Source: Chryseobacterium gambrini (lineage in GTDB: Bacteria; Bacteroidota; Bacteroidia; Flavobacteriales; Weeksellaceae). Taken from it: 64,000 bases of DNA. Where the stretch lies: the NCBI RefSeq assembly GCF_900156825.1, contig NZ_FTOV01000003.1, positions 496,001 to 560,000 of the forward strand. The letters run 5' to 3'. Below, in pieces: positions 38,288-47,875 of this stretch. Position 1 is the first letter of the stretch, and each line of letters opens with the position of its first letter. The translations under genes and the position numbers were made by a program. The notes under the pieces were generated by a model. It saw only the letters and a list, made by a program, of their open reading frames with translations, ran no database searches and had not been told where the DNA came from.

Positions 38288-38920
38288 ATGAGCATTTCCA
38301 TAGCCATAGTAGAAGACGAAAAAAACTACAACAATGCGTTGAAGAAGGTCATCAATTATCAGGATGACATGAAAGTCGTTGCGCAGTTTTTTGATGGAAA
38401 TGAAGCTTTAAAAAATCTTTCTGACCTTTCTCCGGATGTGGTGATGATGGATATTCAGCTACAGGATATGCTGGGTATTGAAATTATCGAAAAGCTTAGG
38501 AAGGGATTGCCTCAAACGCAGTTTATCATGTGTACCAGTTTTGAAGATGATGAAAAAGTCTTCAATTCCTTAAAAGCCGGCGCAATGGGCTACCTTGTAA
38601 AAGGGGAAAGCATGGATAAAATCCTTTCCTCAATAAGAGATGTCTACAACGGTGGTGCTCCCATGAGTTTCTCGATTGCCCGAAAAGTGCTCAGCCATTT
38701 CGAAAGAAAGCTCCCCGAAATAGAAGGCTATGATGAACTTACGGAAAGGGAAAAAGAAGTACTGGAACTTTTATCGCAGGGATTGCTCTACAAAGAAATC
38801 GCGGATAAAAAATTCATCAGCATTGATACCGTAAAAAAACACGTCGGAAACATTTACAGAAAACTCCACGTTAACAACAAAGTGGAGGCTATTAATAAAT
38901 TTAATCATTTTAAAAACTGA
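38288..38920 (+). CDS. NarL/LuxR-type response regulator
   Basis: 210 residues from ATG 38288 (MSISIAIVEDEKN); the frame opens upstream at 38237 but that lies in the promoter. Receiver domain with the acidic pocket IVEDE, phospho-acceptor Asp in VVMMDIQLQD, Thr/Ser in CTSFED and Lys in YLVKGES. C-terminal LuxR HTH: LTEREKEVLELLSQGLLYKEIADK (part), with DTVKKHVGNIYRKLHV. It is the likely partner of the kinase at 40280-41065, although two unusual genes lie between them. Confidence 0.95.
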   Translation: MSISIAIVEDEKNYNNALKKVINYQDDMKVVAQFFDGNEALKNLSDLSPDVVMMDIQLQDMLGIEIIEKLRKGLPQTQFIMCTSFEDDEKVFNSLKAGAMGYLVKGESMDKILSSIRDVYNGGAPMSFSIARKVLSHFERKLPEIEGYDELTEREKEVLELLSQGLLYKEIADKKFISIDTVKKHVGNIYRKLHVNNKVEAINKFNHFKN

Positions 38921-38926
38921 GAAATT

Positions 38927-39694
38927 ATGATTTTAACAGATTTTGAAAATTTAAAAGAGGCATTAGAAAACTATCTGAAACATGTGGAAAATTCAGGTTC
39001 TAGGCCACCCGGGAATTATAAATTTATTGACAGGTTTATTGAACCTATTTATAAGACGCTTGCGCTACCAATTACAAAGAGGCGTGCAATAAGGTTAGCA
39101 GAGAATCTTAAAAATTCTGCTTTAAAAGATTATCATGAGGAATTTTACTTAAATGATAATGATATTAATTTCTTCGAAGCTAATTATAAGTTAGGAGATT
39201 ATATTGTATTTGAAATTATAGATAATCCTGATTACGATGGGACTAATTCTTTAATAACTTTCATGATTAGTAAGTTCAATGATGATGAAAAAAAATATTT
39301 AATCTTTAATAAGCCACAAATTATTGATTTACCTGTTGATTTGGCAACCGAATATTCCAAAAAGTTTTTAGAAAAAACATGGATTGATAAGTTTAACAAA
39401 TATTTTAGAGGTTTTCCCTTTGCTTTAACAAATACTCAAAAGGTATATATTAAATATGACGATATTTTTGTGAAATTTTGTAATAAAGTAAAAGGAAGTA
39501 AAAACAATTTCTTAGTATTTGAAACAATGATTGTGTCGTTTGATATAGAAGACCTATTAAATTTAGAAGCTCCCCAATCGATATTAGAAATTGGTAGGTT
39601 TTCTCTTTTGTATAAAATTATTGATGATTCTAACAGTATTTTAGATGCAGCTGATGTTGTAATAACACATCCTCCAGTAGAACATGTTCCTTAA
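38927..39694 (+). CDS. uncharacterised protein between regulator and kinase
   Basis: 255 residues, no signal peptide or membrane helix, probably cytoplasmic. Rich in Asn, Asp, Ile and Tyr, with mixed helix and strand. It starts 6 bases after the regulator gene and overlaps the next gene by 11 bases, so it belongs to the operon. Codon use is visibly more AT-rich than in the regulator before it and in the kinase domain after it. I recognise no family; it may sense or bind something linked to the two-component pathway, but this is only context. Confidence 0.75.
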   Translation: MILTDFENLKEALENYLKHVENSGSRPPGNYKFIDRFIEPIYKTLALPITKRRAIRLAENLKNSALKDYHEEFYLNDNDINFFEANYKLGDYIVFEIIDNPDYDGTNSLITFMISKFNDDEKKYLIFNKPQIIDLPVDLATEYSKKFLEKTWIDKFNKYFRGFPFALTNTQKVYIKYDDIFVKFCNKVKGSKNNFLVFETMIVSFDIEDLLNLEAPQSILEIGRFSLLYKIIDDSNSILDAADVVITHPPVEHVP

Positions 39695-40283
39695 TTATTA
39701 TTACATTTATATCTTTACAATTATTATTTGTTTACTCTTATCTCTTTTAATAAAAAGAAATAGGAGTAAGGTGTTTTGGATATATTTTTTAGTTATACTA
39801 ACTACAGAGCTTTATATGCTTTGGTTTTATAATTTTTGCAAAGTAAACATACACCCTTTCGCAATAGTGTTTTTTGTTTTATTCTTATTATGGATATTTA
39901 AAGATATATTCAAAAATAAAGATATATTTAAGATAGTATTATTATGTACTTTTTTTGTTTTTTTTATCACGATAGTTAAATGTAAGAATGCATATGATAA
40001 ACAGCTTATTTTGTTAATGGTAGCTTATTATCTTTATATTCCTTTAGCTTATATTTATAATCAAATTAATAATTCTGATGAAGTTAGTATTTTAGAAAAA
40101 CAAAATTTTTGGATCAGCATTTCATTATTAATCTGGATTATTTTTTTCATATTTAAAATGATACCATATTATTATCTTAATCAAAATGATAAGCAGTTTT
40201 TAGAAACTATAGATTTAATATTTCAAACTGCAAATATGCTCTCATATATTTTATTTATTAAAGCCCTTATTTGTAAACAATGA
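39684..40283 (+). CDS. polytopic membrane protein, possible sensor partner
   Basis: 199 residues with about six hydrophobic helices and short loops, strongly AT-rich. It overlaps the upstream gene by 11 bases and the kinase gene by 4 (ATGA). The kinase itself has only one membrane helix and no sensory domain, so this protein could be its detached sensing module; this is inference from gene order and overlap. No named family recognised. Confidence 0.7.
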   Translation: MFLNYYYIYIFTIIICLLLSLLIKRNRSKVFWIYFLVILTTELYMLWFYNFCKVNIHPFAIVFFVLFLLWIFKDIFKNKDIFKIVLLCTFFVFFITIVKCKNAYDKQLILLMVAYYLYIPLAYIYNQINNSDEVSILEKQNFWISISLLIWIIFFIFKMIPYYYLNQNDKQFLETIDLIFQTANMLSYILFIKALICKQ

Positions 40284-41065
40284 AACAAATTCCATATGAA
40301 ATAAAAGTTACATATATAATTGCTATTATTTTGATGATGTTTTTTGTGTGTTTTATTATTTTTGTCGTTCTGATGTACAACAGAAAAAAAATTCTTTACA
40401 CCAAAGAAAACCAGCTCAAAGAATCCGAACACCAAAACCAGCTCCTCCAAAAAGAGCTTGAAAAACAAAAATCCATAGAAGCAGAGCGGGAAAGAATTTC
40501 CCACGATATGCACGATGATCTCGGTGCAGGCATTTCAGCTCTTAAACTTCAGGCAGAATTTTTAAAACAACGAGCCGAAAATGATGATCTGAAAAATGAC
40601 ATTGATGAACTCCTGAAAACCTCCGAAGAAATGAACCTTTCCATGCGGGAAATGCTTTGGAGTCTTAACTCCGGAAACGATACTTTGGGAAGCTTCATCG
40701 ATTATTCAAAAATGTATGCACAAAATTTTTTGAAAAAAACAAAGATTCTCCTGCTCACAGAAAGCGAAAACGTTGTTTTGGAAACAGTAATTACCACAGA
40801 ACAGAGACGGAATTTATTTCTATGCTTAAAAGAAGCCCTGAACAATGCTTACAAACATAGCCAATCCAATCAGATTAAATTATCATTCATCCAGAAAGAC
40901 AAAGAATTCATGATGAAAATCTCCGACAACGGAATAGGAATTAACCACGAAAAATCAGAAGGAAACGGACTCCGAAATATGAAACGGAGAATGCAGGAAC
41001 AAAACGGACACTGCGAAGTCACTACAGAAAACGGAACACATCTGTTTTTCAGAATCGATTTATAG
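40280..41065 (+). CDS. sensor histidine kinase (HisKA_3 / NarX-DesK type)
   Basis: 261 residues. One N-terminal membrane helix (about residues 10-33), a coiled coil (35-75), then the HisKA_3 box ERISHDMHDDLGAGISALKL, with His the phospho-acceptor, and a compact HATPase with LKEALNNAYKHSQSN and DNGIG. No separate sensory domain. Base composition changes near 40385: the membrane-segment part resembles the AT-rich upstream genes, the rest is normal for the window. It should phosphorylate the regulator at 38288-38920. Confidence 0.92.
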   Translation: MKQIPYEIKVTYIIAIILMMFFVCFIIFVVLMYNRKKILYTKENQLKESEHQNQLLQKELEKQKSIEAERERISHDMHDDLGAGISALKLQAEFLKQRAENDDLKNDIDELLKTSEEMNLSMREMLWSLNSGNDTLGSFIDYSKMYAQNFLKKTKILLLTESENVVLETVITTEQRRNLFLCLKEALNNAYKHSQSNQIKLSFIQKDKEFMMKISDNGIGINHEKSEGNGLRNMKRRMQEQNGHCEVTTENGTHLFFRIDL

Positions 41066-41089
41066 CAAATTTTAAATATTAAACACAGG

Positions 41090-41120
41090 CAGCATCATTT
41101 TATGGTGCTGTTTTTATTTT
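41090..41120 (+). terminator. terminator of the two-component operon
   Basis: CAGCATCA (41090-41097) pairs with TGGTGCTG (41103-41110) around a 5-base loop, followed by TTTTTATTTT. Confidence 0.88.
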
Positions 41121-41121
41121 A

Positions 41122-41141
41122 AATCACCCTTTTGTGTAATT
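41122..41141 (+). promoter_or_regulatory. dyad operator upstream of the coiled-coil lipoprotein
   Basis: AATCACCCTTTTGTGTAATT. Its reverse complement matches the site at 38219-38238 at 19 of 20 positions. Half-sites AATCAC and GTAATT are 8 bases apart. The spacing to the -7 element is 21 bases at both loci. Confidence 0.7.
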
Positions 41142-41170
41142 GACAGAGATTTGTTTTTAAAGGAACTTTG
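41140..41170 (+). promoter_or_regulatory. promoter of the coiled-coil lipoprotein gene
   Basis: TTGAC begins at 41140 within the dyad; 20 bases after the TTG comes GAACTTTG at 41163-41170. The arrangement is identical to that at 38237-38267. Confidence 0.55.
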
Positions 41171-41195
41171 ATGAACAACTTAAAAATTAATAGCC

Positions 41196-42992
41196 ATGAA
41201 AACTAAAATTTTACTTGTGGTCTTATGTATAATCATGCTGTCCTGTAAATCAGTAACAGAAACACAAACCATTAAATATGATTTTTCAAAAGGAGAATTT
41301 ACAGGAGTTCCAATAAAGCCTGTTCAAGGACAGCCAGTTATTATAAAAATTGACAGCATTAACAATCTGTTTTATAAAGTGAGCATTGATGCAAAAGATA
41401 TAGCAATAAAAGATAAAAATCTTTTTGGTGAAGAAGATCCTCCAAAATCATCTAAATCTCCCGAGCCTGCCGATCCTAAAAAATTAAATGCACCTGCAAA
41501 AATTGAACAAGAGCTCCTAAATCCGAAAAATCAGAAAATCAGCGATGAAAAAATTAATACAAGACTTTCAAAACACGTTTTAGATCTTGAAAAAGAAATT
41601 GAAAACAATTCAGCCTTAATAAAAAAAAATGAATCGGAAAAAACTAATCTGGAAAATATGCTCCAGACTGTAAATCAACAATTGTCATCAGTAAAATCAT
41701 TAGATGAACTGAAAATACAGATGGACACTTTGAAATCTGGAAACAATAAAATTAAAAAGGAGTTGCAAAAAATGATAAGTAAAAGAAATGAATTGGAAAC
41801 CAATCAATCAGGCTACAAAAATGAAATTGAAAAAATAGAGAAAAAAATCTCAGAATATGTAAATAGAAATAGAGAGCTTAACGGAGAAGTCTTGAAAATT
41901 GCAGATCAGGATAAATCGGCAAAAGATTTAATAACTGATTACTTGAGCAAAATAAAAAATATGTATACAAATCTTTATCAATCTGCAAATGCTATTTATA
42001 AAATTAATGATAATTACAATAATTATATAGATAAAGTTTACTCAGCAGAACTTACTCTTGGAGAATATAAAAAAATCAAAAATTATGTAGGGTTAGAAAA
42101 TCCGGTTATTATAAAAACGGGCAAGCTAAATGAATGCAATAGTGAAGTTAATAAATTTGATAGTATTAAAACTAATCTTTTAATGAAGTTTAATGATACT
42201 GAATTAGATAAAATAAAGGATCAGTTATCAAAATTTTCGGATGGTCAAAGTCTTATCTCAAAATTAAATGAAGATATTTTAACAATTAGACAAGATGTAA
42301 CGGATCTTTCTAAAACGGTCAATGATCTCAATATAAGAAAAAAATTAAATTACGTCGAAAGTTTAGATAGAATTCTGTTAAAAGCTGAAACTTATACCTA
42401 TACTTCGCCACCAATACAAGGTTATGAAGATTATTTGAAGTTCAATATAAATATTACTGCTAGATCAAAAGCAGAAGATGGAAAATATATAATCGACAGA
42501 TTAACACCATTTGAATATAAAGAATATATAAAAGGAGGAATCCGTTTTGATTTTAGTATTGGAACTGTTTTTGATATTGGGAACAAACAACAGGAATTTG
42601 AAGTTATTCAAGATGTTATGGGATATAAGATTGTTCAAAAAACAAACAATCAATATATACCGACTATTGCAGGAATGCTACACTCAAGTTGGAGATCTTC
42701 GAATAATTTTGCATTTGGTTTTACTTTAGGGGTTTCAATGGATATGACAAAACTCCAATTAAATTCATTATTTCCGGGAATAAGTCTATTAGTTGGAAGA
42801 ACAGATAAAATCATTTTTACAATAGGACCAGCTCTTAGAAAAGTGACGGAATTACAAAATGGATTTATTATTGATAGACCATTATCCTATTCACCACAAG
42901 ATTATACTGCAGAAAGCTATAAACTGGGATGGTTTGTAGGAATAAGTTGGAATCTTACTGCAAAACAAAGATCATTAATGAGATTAGATTAA
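41196..42992 (+). CDS. coiled-coil lipoprotein with beta-rich C-terminus, unknown
   Basis: 598 residues. Type II signal peptide with lipobox Cys17 (MLSC). A Pro/Lys linker at about residues 85-110 is followed by a long coiled coil (about 125-245) and more helix to about 400; the last 180 residues are beta strands with repeated GFTLGVSM-like and GPALRKV-like patterns, ending in LGWFVGISWNL, reminiscent of a barrel. No family recognised. It shares the dyad operator with the two-component operon, so it is a probable target of that regulator and perhaps an envelope-spanning factor. Confidence 0.8.
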   Translation: MKTKILLVVLCIIMLSCKSVTETQTIKYDFSKGEFTGVPIKPVQGQPVIIKIDSINNLFYKVSIDAKDIAIKDKNLFGEEDPPKSSKSPEPADPKKLNAPAKIEQELLNPKNQKISDEKINTRLSKHVLDLEKEIENNSALIKKNESEKTNLENMLQTVNQQLSSVKSLDELKIQMDTLKSGNNKIKKELQKMISKRNELETNQSGYKNEIEKIEKKISEYVNRNRELNGEVLKIADQDKSAKDLITDYLSKIKNMYTNLYQSANAIYKINDNYNNYIDKVYSAELTLGEYKKIKNYVGLENPVIIKTGKLNECNSEVNKFDSIKTNLLMKFNDTELDKIKDQLSKFSDGQSLISKLNEDILTIRQDVTDLSKTVNDLNIRKKLNYVESLDRILLKAETYTYTSPPIQGYEDYLKFNINITARSKAEDGKYIIDRLTPFEYKEYIKGGIRFDFSIGTVFDIGNKQQEFEVIQDVMGYKIVQKTNNQYIPTIAGMLHSSWRSSNNFAFGFTLGVSMDMTKLQLNSLFPGISLLVGRTDKIIFTIGPALRKVTELQNGFIIDRPLSYSPQDYTAESYKLGWFVGISWNLTAKQRSLMRLD

Positions 42993-43080
42993 ATATAATT
43001 AAACTTTAAAATAAGAAATTTCCAAAATCCCAAAATTAACTAAAATTTAACTCACAATAACCCCATAAATTCCCATTCAT

Positions 43081-43113
43081 TTGCTTTAAAAAGTTAAAAA
43101 TTGATTAAATTTG
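43081..43113 (+). promoter_or_regulatory. promoter of eno
   Basis: TTG at 43081-43083, 22 bases, then TAAATTTG at 43106-43113, about 23 bases ahead of the eno start. Confidence 0.7.
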
Positions 43114-43118
43114 TCTGA

Positions 43119-44429
<1,311 letters not shown>

Positions 44430-44448
44430 TTAATCGAATTTATAAATA

Positions 44449-44482
44449 ACGGCAAGCGAAATTTTTAGTTTGCCGTATTTTG
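44449..44482 (+). terminator. terminator of eno
   Basis: ACGGCAA (44449-44455) pairs with TTGCCGT (44470-44476) around a larger loop, followed by ATTTTG. Moderate T-tract. Confidence 0.7.
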
Positions 44483-44519
44483 TAATAAGTAGTATATTTA
44501 GAAAAAAATAAATTAAATA

Positions 44520-45806
44520 ATGTCAGACAACAAGGTAATATTGAATTACGACGGTAATTCATATGAATATCCAATTGTGGATAGTACTATCGGAGACAGA
44601 GGAATCGATATTTCAAAATTAAGAGACCAGACAGGTCTAATCACTCTTGATTTAGGGTATAAGAACACCGGAGCTACACTTAGTGACATCACTTACTTAG
44701 ACGGAGACAAAGGAGAATTATTCTACAGAGGATATCCGATCGAGCAGATCGCTGAGAAATCTAACTTCACAGAAGTGATGTATCTTTTATTACACGGTGA
44801 ATTGCCTTCTCAGGATCAGTACAATTCTTTCGAATCAAACATTAAAAAATATAATTTCGTAGCAGAGGAGATGAAAAAAATCATGGATGCTTTCCCTCGT
44901 TCTGCTCATCCAATGGGAGTTTTATCTTCTTTAACTTCTGCGTTAACAGCGTTTAATCCAAAAGCGGTTAATGTAAACTCTAAAGAAGAAATGGATCATG
45001 CGGCAGAATTGTTAATTGCAAAATTCTCTCATCTTTGCGCATGGACGTATAGAAAAACTCAGGGATTGCCTCTTAATCACGGAGACAACAGCCTGAACTA
45101 TGTAGAAAACTTCTACAAAATGGCTTTCAGAATGCCAAATCAGGAATTTGAAATCGATCCTGTTGTAGTAGGAGCTTTAGATAAATTATTAATTCTTCAC
45201 GCAGATCACGAGCAAAACTGTTCTACTTCTACAGTAAGAATGGTAGGTTCTGCGCATACAGGTCTTTTCGCTTCAGTTTCTGCTGGGGTTTCTGCACTTT
45301 GGGGACCACTTCACGGTGGAGCAAACCAGGCGGTTATCGAAATGCTTGAACTGATTGAAAAAGATGGAGGAGATGTATCTAAATACATTGCGAAAGCTAA
45401 AGATAAAAACGATAACTTCCGTTTAATGGGATTCGGACACAGAGTATACAAAAACTTCGACCCGAGAGCAAAAATCATCAAAAAAGCTGCTGATGATATT
45501 CTTAATGCATTAGGAATTCAGGATAAAGCGCTTGATATTGCAATGCAGTTGGAAAGAGTAGCTCTTGAAGACGAATACTTCGTAGAAAGAAAACTATATC
45601 CAAACGTAGATTTCTATTCAGGAATTATTTACAGAGCATTGGGAATTCCTACAGAAATGTTCACCGTAATGTTTGCATTAGGAAGATTACCGGGATGGAT
45701 TTCTCAGTGGAAAGAAATGAGACTGAAAGGAGATCCGATCGGAAGACCAAGACAGGTTTATCAAGGGGCTCCAAAAAGAGACTATATCGATATGGTTAAC
45801 AGATAA
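44520..45806 (+). CDS. gltA: citrate synthase
   Basis: 428 residues; condenses acetyl-CoA with oxaloacetate at the entry of the TCA cycle. Type II-like length with the catalytic His in GPLHGGANQ, the second His in GFGHRVYKNFDPR, and the HADHEQNCSTSTVR segment. A near-consensus TATATTTA lies 20 bases upstream. Followed by a good terminator. Confidence 0.98.
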   Translation: MSDNKVILNYDGNSYEYPIVDSTIGDRGIDISKLRDQTGLITLDLGYKNTGATLSDITYLDGDKGELFYRGYPIEQIAEKSNFTEVMYLLLHGELPSQDQYNSFESNIKKYNFVAEEMKKIMDAFPRSAHPMGVLSSLTSALTAFNPKAVNVNSKEEMDHAAELLIAKFSHLCAWTYRKTQGLPLNHGDNSLNYVENFYKMAFRMPNQEFEIDPVVVGALDKLLILHADHEQNCSTSTVRMVGSAHTGLFASVSAGVSALWGPLHGGANQAVIEMLELIEKDGGDVSKYIAKAKDKNDNFRLMGFGHRVYKNFDPRAKIIKKAADDILNALGIQDKALDIAMQLERVALEDEYFVERKLYPNVDFYSGIIYRALGIPTEMFTVMFALGRLPGWISQWKEMRLKGDPIGRPRQVYQGAPKRDYIDMVNR

Positions 45807-45825
45807 TCAATATCTTACTATAAAC

Positions 45826-45858
45826 AAAAATCCTGAAGCTTGCTTTGGGATTTTTTTT
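45826..45858 (+). terminator. terminator of gltA
   Basis: AATCCTGAAG (45829-45838) pairs with CTTTGGGATT (45843-45852, two wobbles) around CTTG, with a T8 run after it. Confidence 0.85.
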
Positions 45859-45903
45859 ATTTAATATAAATGAATATACACTTCTTTTTAAAGGGCATAA
45901 AAA

Positions 45904-45930
45904 ATAAAACCTGCTTAAAAAGCAGGCTTT
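45904..45930 (-). terminator. terminator of the second microprotein gene
   Basis: On the minus strand CCTGCTT (45926-45920) pairs with AAGCAGG (45916-45910), followed by TTTTATTTT. Confidence 0.8.
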
Positions 45931-45945
45931 AAGTCTAATTTTCTG

Positions 45946-46107
45946 TTATGGACATTGACATCTATCGCAAGTCCAGAGTGTACATTTTCCTGTTTCAAAA
46001 TCATATTCGCAGCAGCGTCTTGCAGCAGATGCTCCTCCGATAATTGATTTTTGTTCTTCTCTGCCAAGTTTGTGTGCTTTTAAAAGCACGGTTTTTTTTG
46101 TGTTCAT
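45946..46107 (-). CDS. second GG-leader, cysteine-rich microprotein
   Basis: 53 residues. Leader MNTKKTVLLKAHKLGREEQ then KSIIGG with the double glycine at 24-25, followed by a short Cys-rich mature part of 28 residues with six cysteines (32, 33, 42, 47, 50, 52), two of them adjacent. The leader pattern L-x-R-x-E-x-K-x-I-x-GG resembles that of the peptide at 3360. It has its own terminator. No exporter or modifying enzyme is near. Bacteriocin-like by leader; function not shown. Confidence 0.7.
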   Translation of the reverse strand: MNTKKTVLLKAHKLGREEQKSIIGGASAARRCCEYDFETGKCTLWTCDRCQCP

Positions 46108-46392
46108 GATGTTTTTGGTGTTTGATTGTTAATGTTTTATGTTTTAATTTCTAAAGAAATTATATCACTAAGGTAGGAATTTTAATTAAAACTTTTTACA
46201 TTTTATCAAAAAATAATTCATAACCAATTATTGTGAATAAAATTATCTGATAAAATCGCTTATTTAAGTGAATAAGTGCTTTAGTCTATCAATCTGCTGA
46301 AGTAAAAAACTGTAAGAAGATTATTTCATAGATTTATATTGCGCAGATCGCTTAAAAACAGGACAAAAGTTTCCCAGATTCAGTCCTTTACT
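46108..46392. other. gene-free stretch upstream of the ADI-like gene
   Basis: About 310 AT-rich bases between the microprotein gene and the ADI-like gene. The only signal I can support is the promoter element at 46393-46400; no ORF or RNA structure stands out. Confidence 0.5.
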
Positions 46393-46400
46393 TATATTTG
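46393..46400 (+). promoter_or_regulatory. -7 promoter element of the ADI-like gene
   Basis: TATATTTG, exact TAnnTTTG match, 20 bases ahead of the start codon at 46420. Confidence 0.6.
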
Positions 46401-46419
46401 TAGCATTGCATAAATCTTT

Positions 46420-47334
46420 ATGAAGCTAAATATAAAAAACGAAACGGGCAGGCTGAAATCAGTGGTTTTAGGACAACCCAATTCAATGGGAGCAGTTCCT
46501 ACATTAGAGGAAAGTTATGATGCAAAATCATATCATTCTATCGAAAATAACATCTATCCGAAAGAATCGGATATCATCCATGAAATGAACGCTTTTGAAG
46601 CGGTTTTAAAAAAATATGACGTAGAAGTTCTTCGTCCGGACATCATTGCAGATTACAATCAGGTTTTTGCAAGAGACGTCGCCTTTGTAATCGATGATAA
46701 AATGATCATTTCCAATGTTATTGCAGACCGCGCAGACGAACAGGAAGCTTATAAAACGGTTTTTGAAAAAGTGGCGTGGAGAAAAATAATTAATCTTCCG
46801 GAAACAGCACACATTGAAGGTGGAGATGTTATTGTCTGGGACGATTTTCTGTTCATCGGAACATGTTTCAGTGAAGATTACAGAAGTTATAAAACGGCAA
46901 GAACCAATGAATATGCGATCGAAATTCTGAAAGAATACTTTCCTAAAAAAAGAATCATCGATCTGGAACTGAAAAAGAACGACAGAATACCGTACGAAGG
47001 AATTTTACATCTGGATTGTACATTCAACCCCATTGGAAAAGATAAATGTATTATTTACAAAGACGGATTTGTAGACGAGAGCGATTACCGCCTGATTATT
47101 GATATTTTCGGTGAAGAAAACTGTTTCCACGTTACAGCGGAGGAAATGTTTGAAATGTTCCCGAATATTTTTTCAATCTCTCCGGAAATCGTAGTTTCCG
47201 ACAAAGCATTCACAAGAATGAACAATCACCTCAGAAACGAATGGGGAATGACCGTTGAAGAAATTCCATACCGCGAAATTTCTAAAATGGGAGGGTTGCT
47301 GAGATGCTCCACAATGCCGCTTGTTAGAGAGTAG
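46420..47334 (+). CDS. arginine deiminase / dimethylargininase-like guanidine-modifying enzyme
   Basis: 304 residues of the pentein (beta/alpha-propeller) superfamily. The catalytic set can be seen in order: VFARDVAF (Asp), HIEGGD (Glu/Asp and His), LHLDCTFN (His-Asp) and the nucleophile Cys296 in LLRCSTMP. Such enzymes hydrolyse or transfer the amidino group of arginine-type substrates; annotations include amidinotransferase, DDAH and ADI, and sequence alone does not decide between them. It stands with ctlX 0.6 kb downstream. Confidence 0.85.
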   Translation: MKLNIKNETGRLKSVVLGQPNSMGAVPTLEESYDAKSYHSIENNIYPKESDIIHEMNAFEAVLKKYDVEVLRPDIIADYNQVFARDVAFVIDDKMIISNVIADRADEQEAYKTVFEKVAWRKIINLPETAHIEGGDVIVWDDFLFIGTCFSEDYRSYKTARTNEYAIEILKEYFPKKRIIDLELKKNDRIPYEGILHLDCTFNPIGKDKCIIYKDGFVDESDYRLIIDIFGEENCFHVTAEEMFEMFPNIFSISPEIVVSDKAFTRMNNHLRNEWGMTVEEIPYREISKMGGLLRCSTMPLVRE

Positions 47335-47342
47335 GAGTGCTG

Positions 47343-47371
47343 GAGAGTCTGATGGTTTTAGAGTATGAGTG
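47343..47371 (+). repeat. left imperfect inverted flank of the four-helix-bundle gene
   Basis: GAGAGTCTGATGGTTTTAGA and onward. The reverse complement of 47855-47882 reads GAGAGTCTAGTGTTTTAGTG, sharing the block GAGAGTCT and the TTTTAG core. Together with the right flank it encloses the gene at 47424-47819. Confidence 0.55.
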
Positions 47372-47423
47372 TATTTGTTTTTATTTAAAAAGTTTATATT
47401 TTTAAACTTAAATACAAATGATT

Positions 47424-47819
47424 ATGCCGACTATAAAATTTCATCAGGATCTGCGGGTTTATCAGAAATCTTTTGATACAGCGATGGAAATCTACCAGCT
47501 TTCAAAAATTTTCCCTAAAGAAGAACGTTATTCTCTTACAGATCAGATACGAAGGTCCTCACGCTCAGTTTCAGCAAATATTAGTGAAGCATGGGGCAAA
47601 AGAAAATATGAGAAATCTTTTACAGCAAAGCTTACAGATTCGGAAGGCGAGGCAAGAGAAACTCAAACTTGGCTTCAATTTGCTTTAGCATGTAATTATA
47701 TAAATGAAGAACAATTTAAAATTTTAAATAATCAATACAACCAGATAATCGGAATGTTAGTGAATATGATGAGTCAGTCACAGAATTGGTGTACATTTTC
47801 TTCAACAGATAAAAAATAA
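47424..47819 (+). CDS. four-helix bundle protein (23S rRNA intervening-sequence type)
   Basis: 131 residues from ATG 47424 (MPTIKFHQDLRVYQKSFD). The helix pattern with FPKEERYSLTDQIRRSSRSVSANISEAWG (part: SLTDQIRRSSRSVSANI) identifies the S23/four-helix bundle family first seen in 23S intervening sequences and widespread as single genes in Bacteroidota. Function unknown. It sits alone between two arginine-related genes, bounded by inverted flanks and tandem repeats, which suggests a mobile cassette. Confidence 0.9.
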   Translation: MPTIKFHQDLRVYQKSFDTAMEIYQLSKIFPKEERYSLTDQIRRSSRSVSANISEAWGKRKYEKSFTAKLTDSEGEARETQTWLQFALACNYINEEQFKILNNQYNQIIGMLVNMMSQSQNWCTFSSTDKK

Positions 47820-47830
47820 AAAGTAGCTTT

Positions 47831-47875
47831 CACTAAAACACTAAAACACTAAAACACTAAAACACTAAAACACTA
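47831..47875 (+). repeat. octamer tandem repeat (CACTAAAA)x5 and partial
   Basis: Five complete direct copies of CACTAAAA at 47831-47870, then CACTA. Directly behind the four-helix-bundle gene and before ctlX; the 8-base period makes it prone to slippage. Confidence 0.9.

Noticed and set aside
47831..47875. Octamer repeats as a CRISPR-like array
   Set aside because: There are no spacers; it is a contiguous simple repeat and no cas genes are present.
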